Shown here piece after piece: positions 24,562 through 32,732 of a DNA stretch of 64,000 nucleotides. The DNA is from Streptomyces subrutilus (GTDB lineage Bacteria > Actinomycetota > Actinomycetes > Streptomycetales > Streptomycetaceae), in assembly GCF_008704535.1 (NCBI RefSeq), contig NZ_CP023701.1:1178001-1242000 (forward strand), read 5' to 3'. The position numbers and the translations under genes are program-made. The notes under the pieces were generated by a model, which ran no database searches, was not told the DNA's origin, and saw only the letters and a list, made by a program, of their open reading frames with translations. Numbering within the stretch: the stretch's first letter is position 1; each line of letters starts with the position of its first letter.

Positions 24562-25344
24562 TCAGGACCACGAGAGCTTGCGGTGGTGGACCCGGAAGAA
24601 CAGCAGGGTCACCGCGGTCAGCCCGGCCGCGAACGCGCAGAGCACGCCGGCCGGCAGCAGGACCGCGCGCACCCCGCCGCCGTCGAGGATGACGGTGGAG
24701 AAGCCGCGCATCGCCCAGTAGCTGGGCACGCCCGGGGCGAGCGGACGCGCCCACTGCGGCAGCGCGGACAGCGGCGTCAGCGCCCCGCCGAGACCGGCGA
24801 AGACCAGGGCGAGGAGGTTGGCGAAGACGCTGAGCTGCGCGATCGTGCGGCAGAGCGCCACCAGCGCCATGCCCGCCATGACCACGCACAGCGCGAGGGG
24901 GACGCCCACCACGACGAGCGCGGTCCACGAGCCCCGTACCCGCAGCCCGAACAGCGCTCCGCCCGCGGCGAAGACCACGGCGAGTTGCACCACCGCGACC
25001 GCCAGGGGGACCAGGATGCGTCCCGCGACCAGCTCGAACGGTCGCGCGGGGCCCGCCCGGAGCCGGTCCCAGGTGTTCCAGCCGTGCTCCCGGAACATCG
25101 CGAAGCCCATGACGGTGACGAGGAAGAAGAGGAACATCACCGCCATGCCGGGCACGCCCTGTTCGGCTCCGGTGGCGTCCTCGACGTCGCCGGCCCGCAG
25201 GGCCGCGCGGAACAGCGGCTGCATGAAGCCCATGATCAGCAGGGGCATGACCGTACGGACGACGAGCGGCGCCGGATCGCGCACGAGGAGCCTGACGTCC
25301 TGCCGGACCAGCGCGGCGATCCGGCGCGGTGACCCGTCACCCAT
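24562..25344 (-). CDS. ABC-2-type transporter permease
   Basis: A 260-residue integral membrane protein with about six hydrophobic segments and the DrrB-like arrangement (long first loop ARAGDVEDATG, then FLFFLVTVMGFAMFREHGWNTWDRL). The ATG at 25344 overlaps the ATPase stop by 8 nt, so the pair is co-translated. Together they form a homodimeric-type exporter of drug or lipid substrates. Because it adjoins the nucleotidyltransferase in this cluster, export of the product or of a modified, inactive form is plausible. Confidence 0.85.
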   Translation of the reverse strand: MGDGSPRRIAALVRQDVRLLVRDPAPLVVRTVMPLLIMGFMQPLFRAALRAGDVEDATGAEQGVPGMAVMFLFFLVTVMGFAMFREHGWNTWDRLRAGPARPFELVAGRILVPLAVAVVQLAVVFAAGGALFGLRVRGSWTALVVVGVPLALCVVMAGMALVALCRTIAQLSVFANLLALVFAGLGGALTPLSALPQWARPLAPGVPSYWAMRGFSTVILDGGGVRAVLLPAGVLCAFAAGLTAVTLLFFRVHHRKLSWS

Positions 25345-26428
25345 GGCGACCCGCCTCCACGGTCCGGCCGGCCGGCGGTGTCGGGCCGTCCCCGCGCCCG
25401 TCGTCCGGACCGGCCGCGGCCGCCGTGGCGCCCGGGGCACCGGTCTCGGCCCCGGCCTCGGGCCGCTGTCCCGTCAGGGCCAGGAAGACCGTCTCCAGGC
25501 TGGGCCGCAGCACCCGCAGGTTGACCAGCCTCGGGAGGGAGTCGCCGAGGGCGGCGAGCACCTCGGGTGCCGCGAGGTGCGGCTCGCGGGCGTGCACCCG
25601 CAGGGTTCCGTCGGCGCGGGTCACCGGCCAGGGGACGCGCAGGGGCGGCGGGGCGCCGGAGAAGGTGAGCTCCACGGCGCCCTCGCCGTGGTCGCGCACC
25701 AGGTCGGTGACGGTGCCGCGGGCGACCAGGCGTCCGTGGTCGAGTACGGCCGCGCTCGCGCCGAGGTCCTCCACCTCGCCCAGGTAGTGGGTCGAGTAGC
25801 AGACGGCCGTGCCCGCGGCGGCCAGCTCGCGGACGTGGGCGATGAGCCGGGCCCGGGTCTCCACGTCCACGCCGGCCGTCGGCTCGTCGAGCAGGAGCAG
25901 CCTGGGCCGGTGCAGCAGGGCCATGGCGGTGTGCACGCGCCGCTGTTCGCCCCCCGAGAGCCGGCCGACGCGGCGTTCGAGCAGGTCGGTGAGGCCCAGC
26001 GGTGCGGCGGCCTCCTCGATGCGCCGCTCGGCCTCCCGGCGGCGCAGTCCCGCCAGCTCCGCGAAGAAGCGGAGGTTCTGCCGTACGGTCAGTGGGGGGT
26101 ACACGCCCAGTTCCTGCGGCGCCAGGCCGAGCCCGAGGCGGGCCCGGCGCGGCTCGCGGACCGGGGAGACGCCCAGGACCTCGATCTCGCCGGCGTCGGG
26201 CCGCAACAGCCCGGCCACCAGGGACATCAGGGTGGTCTTGCCCGCACCGTTGTGTCCGAGCAGGCCGACGACCTCGCCCTCGGCGATGTCGAGGCTCACG
26301 TCGTCCAGGGCCGTCACGGAGCCGTACCGCTTGCCGACGCCGCGCAGGCTCAGCGGCAGCGGCGGGCCGCCGGACGCGCTCGGGTTCGGGTTCGGGTTCG
26401 CGTTCGCGGGGGCCGGGTCAGTCGACAC
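25337..26428 (-). CDS. ABC transporter ATP-binding protein (DrrA type)
   Basis: A 363-residue ATPase with Walker A GHNGAGKTT, signature LSGGEQRR, Walker B LLLLDEPTAGVD and an HYLGEVEDLG switch region, plus a DrrA-like C-terminal extension. It powers the adjacent permease and overlaps it by 8 nt. Its 5' end overlaps the unassigned protein at 26418 by 11 nt, tying four genes (26981-28024 NTase, 26418 unknown, ATPase, permease) into one operon. Confidence 0.9.
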   Translation of the reverse strand: MSTDPAPANANPNPNPSASGGPPLPLSLRGVGKRYGSVTALDDVSLDIAEGEVVGLLGHNGAGKTTLMSLVAGLLRPDAGEIEVLGVSPVREPRRARLGLGLAPQELGVYPPLTVRQNLRFFAELAGLRRREAERRIEEAAAPLGLTDLLERRVGRLSGGEQRRVHTAMALLHRPRLLLLDEPTAGVDVETRARLIAHVRELAAAGTAVCYSTHYLGEVEDLGASAAVLDHGRLVARGTVTDLVRDHGEGAVELTFSGAPPPLRVPWPVTRADGTLRVHAREPHLAAPEVLAALGDSLPRLVNLRVLRPSLETVFLALTGQRPEAGAETGAPGATAAAAGPDDGRGDGPTPPAGRTVEAGRHG

Positions 26429-26984
26429 GGCGCGACCAGGCTTCGGGCAGCAGGTCGGGGAGGCCGACGCGCTGGAGGTGGGGCTGCCAGGTGCGGGCCA
26501 GCTTGAAGCCCTTCATGAGTCCGCTGCCGGACCGCACGTCGGGCAGCGGCTCGCGGTAACCGAGCAGGCCCTCGGTGTCCCGCAGGTGGTCCCGGAGCCG
26601 CTCCAGCCACTCCTCGCCGCGCGCGGGGTCTCCGTTCGCCGCCTCCCGGCCCCGGGCGGCGAGCAGCAGCCCCGCCTCGACCTGGTCGGCCGGGACGCCG
26701 GCGAAGGGGTCGGAGGCGGCCTCGTCGCGCCCGTAGCTCAACTCCCCCTCGGTGCGCAGCCCGCGTACGGACAGCGACAGCTGGACGAGTTCGTACGCCA
26801 TGAGGACGGCGACCTCGGTCTGGCCCGCGGCGGCGGCGCCCTCGATGTCCTCCAGCCGGGCCCGGCAGCCGAGCAGCAGGCGGGCGGCGCCGTGGGCCCG
26901 GAACGCGAGGAGCCGGCGCAGGTCGGTCGGGACGGCTTCGCCGGGCGCCGTGGCGGCCGGGCCGGTGCTGCCGGGGGGCGTCAC
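26418..26984 (-). CDS. Unassigned helical protein coupled to NTase 2
   Basis: A 188-residue mostly alpha-helical, Leu/Ala/Arg/Glu-rich protein. A 50-residue helix-rich start (RRLLAFRAHGAARLLLGCRARL) precedes LVQLSLSVRGLRTEGELSYGRDE and a C-terminal LKLARTWQPHLQRVGLPDLL. I recognise no domain with confidence. The GTG at 26984 overlaps the NTase 2 stop (GTGA) and its stop overlaps the ABC ATPase start by 11 nt, so it is tightly coupled to both. A HEPN-like partner of an MNT domain was considered, but the R-x4-6-H motif is not clear. Confidence 0.7.
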   Translation of the reverse strand: MTPPGSTGPAATAPGEAVPTDLRRLLAFRAHGAARLLLGCRARLEDIEGAAAAGQTEVAVLMAYELVQLSLSVRGLRTEGELSYGRDEAASDPFAGVPADQVEAGLLLAARGREAANGDPARGEEWLERLRDHLRDTEGLLGYREPLPDVRSGSGLMKGFKLARTWQPHLQRVGLPDLLPEAWSRRVD

Positions 26985-28024
26985 GCGGGTACCTCCGGGT
27001 CGGGCTGGGCCACTCCCAGCCACATCATGCCGCCGACGAACAGGGGCAGCAGGTCGTCCGGGAGTGCGGAGCCGGCGGGGCCCGACCAGACGACCGCGTC
27101 GCTCTCCTGGTGCGGCAGGTCGGAGCGGAGCACTTCCAGGGCCCGCAGCTGCCACCGGTCCACGACCGTGCGGTCGTCCAGGGCGGTCGTTCCGATGCCG
27201 GTGGACCACCGCAGGACCGCGTGGAGCGGCCCGGCCGGTCCGACGAGCCGCTCGACGAGGCCGAGGCAGTGCGGGACCCGCTCGCGGGGGTCGAGGGGCG
27301 GGGCCAGGGCGTCGCCGAGGACGGCCAGGCCCTCGGCGTCGTCGAGGGCCTTGAGCTTCTCCCCCACCCATTTGGCGGGGAGGTAGACCTGTCCGCCGGC
27401 CGCGGCCCGGGCGTTGAGCGCGGCGACCACCGCCTCGCGTGCGCGGGCCGCCGCCGCCATCGGCTTGGCTCCGAGCAGCCAGCGGGCGGCCTGGGCGAGC
27501 CGGTGCGCCTCCACCGTCCACCACTGCTCCACCACGTCGGCGTGCCAGGGCGCGCGCAGGGCGGCGTACCAGGCGTCCCAGGGCGGCGCGGCGACGAGCG
27601 GCAGTCCGAGGGCGAGCCGGTTCGCGGTGTTGAGGGCGCGGCGCCGGTGGTTCCAGCCGGATTCGCCGACCGACGCGAAGCGGGGCCAGGGCTCGACGCG
27701 CAGGGCGGCCGTGGTGTCCCGGACGGCGCTCGCCCGGCGGATGTTGACGTCGATCAGCGTGCCGTGCTCGTGGGACTGGACGGGGAAGCGGGTGAGCCGG
27801 TCGTTCTCCACCAGGACGAAGAGGTCGAGGTCGCTGCGGTGGTTGCCGAAGCCGGCCAGTACGGATCCGGCGGCGACGGCGAGCACCGGAGCGCCCATGC
27901 CCTGGTCCGCCTCCCGGCGCACCGCGTCCGTGGTGATGGCGCGCTCGTCCAGAAAGGCGGCCAGACGGCTCTGCAGAATTCCTGGACCGGGAAATGCGTC
28001 GGCACGTGCCGAAGTGGTCTGCAT
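26981..28024 (-). CDS. Nucleotidyltransferase-fold protein 2
   Basis: A 347-residue protein with the NTase signature AGSVLAGFGNHRSDLDLFV (GS...DLD metal site) at residues 50-70. A C-terminal helical half matches the KNTase-like substrate-binding type only loosely. It may adenylylate a small molecule, as in aminoglycoside O-nucleotidyltransferases. ATG start at 28024. It leads the coupled operon NTase-unknown-ABC ATPase-permease, a layout that fits modification plus export of a toxic compound (inference). Confidence 0.74.
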   Translation of the reverse strand: MQTTSARADAFPGPGILQSRLAAFLDERAITTDAVRREADQGMGAPVLAVAAGSVLAGFGNHRSDLDLFVLVENDRLTRFPVQSHEHGTLIDVNIRRASAVRDTTAALRVEPWPRFASVGESGWNHRRRALNTANRLALGLPLVAAPPWDAWYAALRAPWHADVVEQWWTVEAHRLAQAARWLLGAKPMAAAARAREAVVAALNARAAAGGQVYLPAKWVGEKLKALDDAEGLAVLGDALAPPLDPRERVPHCLGLVERLVGPAGPLHAVLRWSTGIGTTALDDRTVVDRWQLRALEVLRSDLPHQESDAVVWSGPAGSALPDDLLPLFVGGMMWLGVAQPDPEVPA

Positions 28025-28135
28025 GGAGTTCGGTGCACCTTTCCGATGCGGCTGCCGGCGGGGCGTCGGGGGGATCGGGCGATTCCCGAGGCATTCCGGT
28101 GGGCGTTCACCGGATGTCCGCGGAAATCGGGAACT

Positions 28136-28176
28136 CCCGCGGCGGCGCCCAGCCTTTCAGGGGGCGCCGCCGCGGG
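28136..28176. repeat. Perfect 15-bp hairpin between divergent NTase 2 and aminotransferase genes
   Basis: CCCGCGGCGGCGCCC at 28136-28150 and its complement at 28162-28176, with an 11-nt loop. It lies 112 nt upstream of the NTase start and 130 nt upstream of the aminotransferase start. It could insulate the two promoters, or be part of a 5' leader. Confidence 0.6.
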
Positions 28177-28305
28177 CAACGAACGTTCCGGCAGCCGGAA
28201 CGCGACTTCTCCGCGGCGGCGCGGACCGCTAGAACCGTCCTTGGACGGATTCCCATCACGTCCGCGCCGGACCGGTCGGCGCCGGACGAGGAGAGGACGG
28301 CACCG

Positions 28306-29583
28306 ATGGCCGCGAGCGACGGACACGGGGCCGCCCGGGACGCGCTCGCCGCGACCCGCCGCCACCAGTCCCCCCAACTGGCCCTGGTCTACGGGATGAA
28401 CGGCTCCGGAGCGATCGAGATGCGCGGCGAGGGCGCCCGCCTGCTGCTCTCCGACGGCCGTGGCGCCCTGGACTTCGGGAGCTACGCCGTCACCCTGCTC
28501 GGGCAGCGCCATCCGGCCGTCCTGGCCGCCGTGCGCGACGAGCTGGACGCGATGCCGGTGTCGACCCGGGTGCTGGCCAACCGGACGACCGCCGAACTGG
28601 CCCGGCGGCTGGCGGCCTGGGGCGATGCGGAACGCCTGACCAAGGTGTGGCTGGGGCTCAACGGCTGTGACGCGGTCGAGGCGGCGCTCAAACTGGCCCG
28701 GCTCGCCACGGGCCGCAGCCGCGTCCTCGCGATCGAGGGCGCCTACCACGGCAAGTCCCTCGGAGCACTGGCCGCGACCTCGAACGCACGCTACCGCCGC
28801 GGTCTGGAACCCCTGCTGGGCGGCGTCATCCACATCCCGGCGGACACTGCGGCGATCCCCGCGGCCTTCGCGGCGGGCGGGGCGGACGGCGGGGTGGCGG
28901 CCGTCCTCTTCGAGCCGGTCCAGGGCGAGGGCGGGGTGCTGCCGCTGGAGCCCGCTTTCCTGCGGGCCCTGGCCGACGCCGCGCACGCGCACGGCGCCTT
29001 CGTGATCGCGGACGAGATCCAGACGGGGCTGCGCCGGTGCGGCCCCCGGCTGGTCAGTACCGAGGCCGGGGTGCGCCCGGACGCGGTGCTCCTCGGCAAG
29101 GCACTGGGCGGCGGGGTGCAGCCGCTGTCCGCGGTGCTGGCCACGCCGGAGCTGTACGCCCCGCTGACGGCGGACCCGTTCGCCCACACCACCACCTTCT
29201 CGGGGCATCCGCTCGGCGCGGCGGCCGGCCTCGCCGCCCTCACGGCGGTGGAGGAACTCGCGCCGCGCGGAGCCGTGCTGGAGCGCCTGCTGGCCGACGG
29301 CCTGGCGCGGATCGCCGGCCGGCACCCCGGCCTGGTGACGCGGGTGCGTGGCCGCGGGCTCCTGTGGGGCGTGGAGTTCGGCACTCCCGCCGCGGCCGGG
29401 GACGTGCTGATGGAGCTCGGCCGCAAGGGCCTCGTGGTCTCGCCGTGCCTGGGCCGGCCGGAGGTGCTCCGGCTGCTCCCGCCGCTGGTGGCCTCGGACG
29501 AGGAGGCCGAGGAGGCCCTCGCGATCCTCGACTCCGTCTGCGCCGCCGTACCCGACGAGTTCAGGTCCGCCGACGCGCCCTAG
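28306..29583 (+). CDS. Class III PLP-dependent aminotransferase
   Basis: A 425-residue class III enzyme (ornithine/acetylornithine-aminotransferase fold). It has NGCDAVEAALKLAR for cofactor phosphate binding, EGAYHGKSLGAL, FEPVQGEGG, VIADEIQTG (Asp236 for the pyridine nitrogen) and LLGKALGGG with the Schiff-base Lys265. It transaminates a ketone or aldehyde, or an omega-amine. ATG 28306 is preceded by GAGGAGAGG. It opens a plus-strand pair with the methyltransferase, opposite in direction to the bulk of the cluster. Confidence 0.9.
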   Translation: MAASDGHGAARDALAATRRHQSPQLALVYGMNGSGAIEMRGEGARLLLSDGRGALDFGSYAVTLLGQRHPAVLAAVRDELDAMPVSTRVLANRTTAELARRLAAWGDAERLTKVWLGLNGCDAVEAALKLARLATGRSRVLAIEGAYHGKSLGALAATSNARYRRGLEPLLGGVIHIPADTAAIPAAFAAGGADGGVAAVLFEPVQGEGGVLPLEPAFLRALADAAHAHGAFVIADEIQTGLRRCGPRLVSTEAGVRPDAVLLGKALGGGVQPLSAVLATPELYAPLTADPFAHTTTFSGHPLGAAAGLAALTAVEELAPRGAVLERLLADGLARIAGRHPGLVTRVRGRGLLWGVEFGTPAAAGDVLMELGRKGLVVSPCLGRPEVLRLLPPLVASDEEAEEALAILDSVCAAVPDEFRSADAP

Positions 29584-29666
29584 CCGGACCGGGCCCCGGC
29601 CGGGCGGCGGCCCGCCGTACGCACGTACCGAACGAACGACCGACCGACCGACCGAGGAGCGTCACC

Positions 29667-30626
29667 ATGCCGGATGCCGGGCCGTACGCCGCGGGGCGCG
29701 ATGCCGGACGGGGGTCCGGTCCCGGGCCCGGGCCCGTACCGGCGGCGGCCGGAGCGGCTTCACCGGCGGGTCAGCGGGGAGCCCAGTACCGCTACCACCG
29801 GGACCTGTTCCCCGCGCTGCACGACTGGGAGCGCACCGAGCGCTCCATCGTCGAGTTCAGCGGCGAGGAGGGTCCCGCCGGACTGCTGGGCCTCGACCAG
29901 ATGGGCCACTTCGGTCCGCAGGGCTGCGACCTGGTGGCCTCCGCCGTGATCGACCACGGCGGAGGTCCGCTCGACCTGTGCGAGCTGGGCAGCGGTTTCG
30001 GCGGCGCCCTCCGGTACACGGTGGACAAGATCACCGCGGGCGGGCTGACCGTGCGCCGTGCCCACGGCGTCGACCTGGTCCCCGAGCACTGCGCCGTCAG
30101 CCGGAACATCAACCACGCGCAGGGGCGCACCGGGACGACCGACATCTGCGCGTCCGCCACGGCCGTCCCGCTCCCCGACGCCTCGCTCGACGTCGTCCTG
30201 GTGACGGGATCGATGCCGCACTTCCCCGCGCCCGGCGAGGTGCTGCGCGAGGCCGGACGGCTGCTGCGCCGCGGCGGGTTGCTCGTCCTGACGGAGGAGG
30301 TGAGCCTGACGCCCGGCGGTGACGGGCCGTCGGAGCCGTTCCGCGCCACCCACCCGCGCGGGGTGTTCTTCACGACCCCGCTCGCCGACCGGCTGCGGGA
30401 GCTGGAGCGCGCGGGCTTCGCGGACGTGGTCCACAGGGACCTGACGCGGTGGGCGGTGGCACTGCTCACCGACCGCCTGAAGGTCGTGCGCATCTTCCGG
30501 GGAAGTGTGGCCGGCATCTACGGGCCCGCGTCGGCCGATCTCATCCGCGACACCCTCGACGCGGCCCGCACGGAGTTCCTGGCGGGCCGGCTGTCACCCG
30601 CCCTGATCACGGCCCTGCGGGTCTGA
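29667..30626 (+). CDS. Class I SAM-dependent methyltransferase
   Basis: A 319-residue methyltransferase with motif I LCELGSGFGG, the acidic post-motif DLVPEHC, DASLDVVLVTGSMPHF (motif II/III) and LRRGGLLVLTEE. The 40-residue N-terminus (Gly/Pro/Ala rich) is probably disordered. ATG 29667 follows GAGGAG, and a (CGAA)2(CGAC)4 run sits just upstream. It would use the AdoMet made by the archaeal-type synthetase of the same block. Confidence 0.85.
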   Translation: MPDAGPYAAGRDAGRGSGPGPGPVPAAAGAASPAGQRGAQYRYHRDLFPALHDWERTERSIVEFSGEEGPAGLLGLDQMGHFGPQGCDLVASAVIDHGGGPLDLCELGSGFGGALRYTVDKITAGGLTVRRAHGVDLVPEHCAVSRNINHAQGRTGTTDICASATAVPLPDASLDVVLVTGSMPHFPAPGEVLREAGRLLRRGGLLVLTEEVSLTPGGDGPSEPFRATHPRGVFFTTPLADRLRELERAGFADVVHRDLTRWAVALLTDRLKVVRIFRGSVAGIYGPASADLIRDTLDAARTEFLAGRLSPALITALRV

Positions 30627-30756
30627 CGCGGCGCCACGGCGGCGGGGTCCGCGACGCTGCTGCCGGTCTCCCGGGGGCTGCGGTCGGGCCGGGCCCGTCC
30701 GCACGCGCGCGAGGGGGGGCGGGCCGGGTCCCGAGGCCGGCGGTCCCGCACCGTCC

Positions 30757-30795
30757 GCCGCACCCGCGCGACGAGGGGGCCCGCGCGGGTGCGGC
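30757..30795. terminator. Bidirectional hairpin between methyltransferase and IclR genes
   Basis: Perfect 14-bp stem, GCCGCACCCGCGCG and its complement, with an 11-nt loop, in the 189-nt gap between two convergent genes. It probably terminates both transcripts. Confidence 0.7.
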
Positions 30796-30815
30796 AGGTG
30801 CGCGTCAGCGGGACG

Positions 30816-31544
30816 TCACTGGGCCAGCGCCATGTCGGGCGTCCGCTGGAGCGCGCGCGAGACGGCGGCGCACGCCGCCCTCAGGTGCGAGACCGCCCCG
30901 ACGACCTGGAGCCGCCCCGGCGGGCCGGTGACGGCCAGGGCGCCCACCGCCGTGCTCGACGCCGTGAGCACGGGGGCGGCGATGCCGATGGCGCCGGTCA
31001 CGCCGCGCACGGCCACGAACCCCTGGTGCCGGACCCGCCCGGCCTCCCCCTCCGCCTCGCCCCACGCGGCCGCGAGGGGCAGCACCGGGCCGGAGGCGAA
31101 GGCGTGGAAGATCCGGGTCGCCGCCTGCACCGACGCCCAGGCCTCGTCCTCGACTCCGAGCTCGGTACCGGAGCCGTGCGCCCGGCGCACCGCGTCCACC
31201 AGCGCCGCGTCCGGACCGAATGCGTCGGAAATGAAAATGAACGCGCTCCCCCGCGTGACGTGGTGGAGCTGTTCCGCGTACGGGAAAGCCAGACTGCGCA
31301 GCTTGAGTTGGCGGGGAACGCGCGCACCCAGCATGAAAAGTGCCACGCCCAGCCGCAAGCCCTTCTCGCCGCGCTCCAGCATTCCCTCCTCGACGAGTTC
31401 CGAGATGATCCGGTGGGCGGTCGCCTTGGGCATATCGGCTCTGCGCGCTATTTCGGACAACTGGAGTTCTGGTTCGCCCGGCCGAAAGCAACGCAGAACG
31501 CTCAGACCGCGCGCGAGCATCGAACGAGGGTGCTGATCGGACAA
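30816..31544 (-). CDS. IclR-family transcriptional regulator
   Basis: A 242-residue regulator with an N-terminal winged helix (LARGLSVLRCFRPG, LSEIARRADMPKATAHRIISELVEEGML) and a C-terminal IclR effector-binding domain (HHVTRGSAF, VRGVTGAIGIAAPV). The preferred start is TTG at 31544, set 5 nt after GGAGG; an ATG 24 nt downstream would cut into the conserved start of the helix. IclR regulators bind small-molecule ligands. It borders the biosynthetic block and is the only cluster-adjacent regulator, so it may control it. Confidence 0.85.
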   Translation of the reverse strand: MSDQHPRSMLARGLSVLRCFRPGEPELQLSEIARRADMPKATAHRIISELVEEGMLERGEKGLRLGVALFMLGARVPRQLKLRSLAFPYAEQLHHVTRGSAFIFISDAFGPDAALVDAVRRAHGSGTELGVEDEAWASVQAATRIFHAFASGPVLPLAAAWGEAEGEAGRVRHQGFVAVRGVTGAIGIAAPVLTASSTAVGALAVTGPPGRLQVVGAVSHLRAACAAVSRALQRTPDMALAQ

Positions 31545-32069
31545 GGACACCTCCCGTGAGGGCCTGGTGGAGCGGCGAAGGGCACACCGGTGCGGGCACC
31601 GGCGGGCATGCACCGCCCGGTGCGGGACATTGCACGAGCGAGCCGCTGCCCGGTGCCGAAAATTCCACACGAAACGCGAAAGACGGCCCACCCCAGAAAC
31701 ACGCCCCCCTTTCGCCACTTCCGGTATCACCTTCAGCGGCGGCCGAGTCGGCAGCCGAAAGATGTACGGGAGGGAAACTGTAGCAGTGCAGGAATAGCCG
31801 TCCTGCCCCGTCGTATCGATCCGGTCATCCTGCATGCATTTATGAACAGGGGTTTGGAGGCGCGATAACCGCTGTTGACGCAGGGAAAGGCAGGTGGGAT
31901 CGATGCGGCGCGAACGACCCTCGCCGATCCCCCACACCGGACAAATGACGGGAACCAGTCATCCCCCGGACGGCACCGCACCCGCACCCGCGCCCGCCGT
32001 CGCGGGAGCGAGCGCGCACCCCGACGGTCCGGACGTGCCGACTCCTGCGCACCGGCCGAGGCGCGTCGC
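31545..32069. other. Gene-poor spacer between the cluster and the damaged two-component locus
   Basis: 525 bases with no supported gene. The stretch 31680-31870 is much less GC-rich than its surroundings, with a TTTATGAAC-type AT run at about 31838-31847, and probably holds the IclR promoter. Short reading frames here have no family signature, SD or codon bias. Confidence 0.5.
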
Positions 32070-32732
32070 TCAGCGGTCCGGCGTGACGAGTCCCGTCTCG
32101 TAGGCGGTGATCACGAGCTCGATGCGGTCGCGCGCGCCCAGTTTGGCGAGCAGCCGCGACACGTGCGACTTGGCGGTTGCCACCGATATGAAGAGGTCCT
32201 CCGCGATCTCGGTGTTCGACCGGCCGCGTCCGATCAGGGTCAGCACCTCCCGTTCCCGTTCGGTGATGCCCGCGACCGGTTGCGGAGAGCGCCGCGGGAC
32301 CGTTTCGGGGCGCCCGACGAAGTCGGCGATCAGACGGCGCGTCACGCCGGGCGCGATCAGCGCGTCACCGGCGGCGACCACGTGGACCGCCGCGAGGATG
32401 TCGTCGAGGGCCATGTCCTTGACCAGGAAGCCGCTCGCACCGGCCCGGAGCGCGCCGTAGACGTGGTCGTCCTCGTCGAAGGTGGTCAGCATGAGGACCC
32501 GCGTCGCGGCCCGGTCGGCCGTGATCAGGCGGGTGGCCTCGATCCCGTCCATGCCCGGCATCCGGATGTCCATCACCACGACGTCGGGATGGACGTCCCG
32601 GGCCAGCCGGACCGCCTCGGCGCCGGTGGCGGCTTCACCGACGACTTCCAGGCCGGGGTCGTCCGCCATGAGGACGCGCAGACCGGACCGCACCAGCGGC
32701 TGGTCGTCGACGAGCAGGATCCGGACGGTCAT
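32070..32732 (-). CDS. NarL/DesR-family response regulator
   Basis: A 220-residue regulator. The receiver has the acidic pocket VDDQ, phospho-acceptor Asp in VVMDIRMPG and Lys in FLVKDM. A LuxR-type helix-turn-helix (TEREREVLTLIGRGRSNTEIAEDLFIS) follows. ATG 32732 overlaps the histidine kinase stop (ATGA). The gene is intact although its partner kinase has lost its sensor end. It presumably still binds DNA but may have lost its input. Confidence 0.9.
   Translation of the reverse strand: MTVRILLVDDQPLVRSGLRVLMADDPGLEVVGEAATGAEAVRLARDVHPDVVVMDIRMPGMDGIEATRLITADRAATRVLMLTTFDEDDHVYGALRAGASGFLVKDMALDDILAAVHVVAAGDALIAPGVTRRLIADFVGRPETVPRRSPQPVAGITEREREVLTLIGRGRSNTEIAEDLFISVATAKSHVSRLLAKLGARDRIELVITAYETGLVTPDR

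Noticed and set aside
26418-28024. MNT/HEPN toxin-antitoxin pair
   Set aside because: The partner protein lacks a clear R-x4-6-H motif and the pair is fused by overlaps to an ABC exporter; the NTase is longer than minimal MNT proteins.
31894-32103. Short reading frame (69 residues) in the 525-nt gap
   Set aside because: No SD, Pro/Ala-rich content and no homology pattern; it overlaps the 3' end of the response regulator on the other strand.
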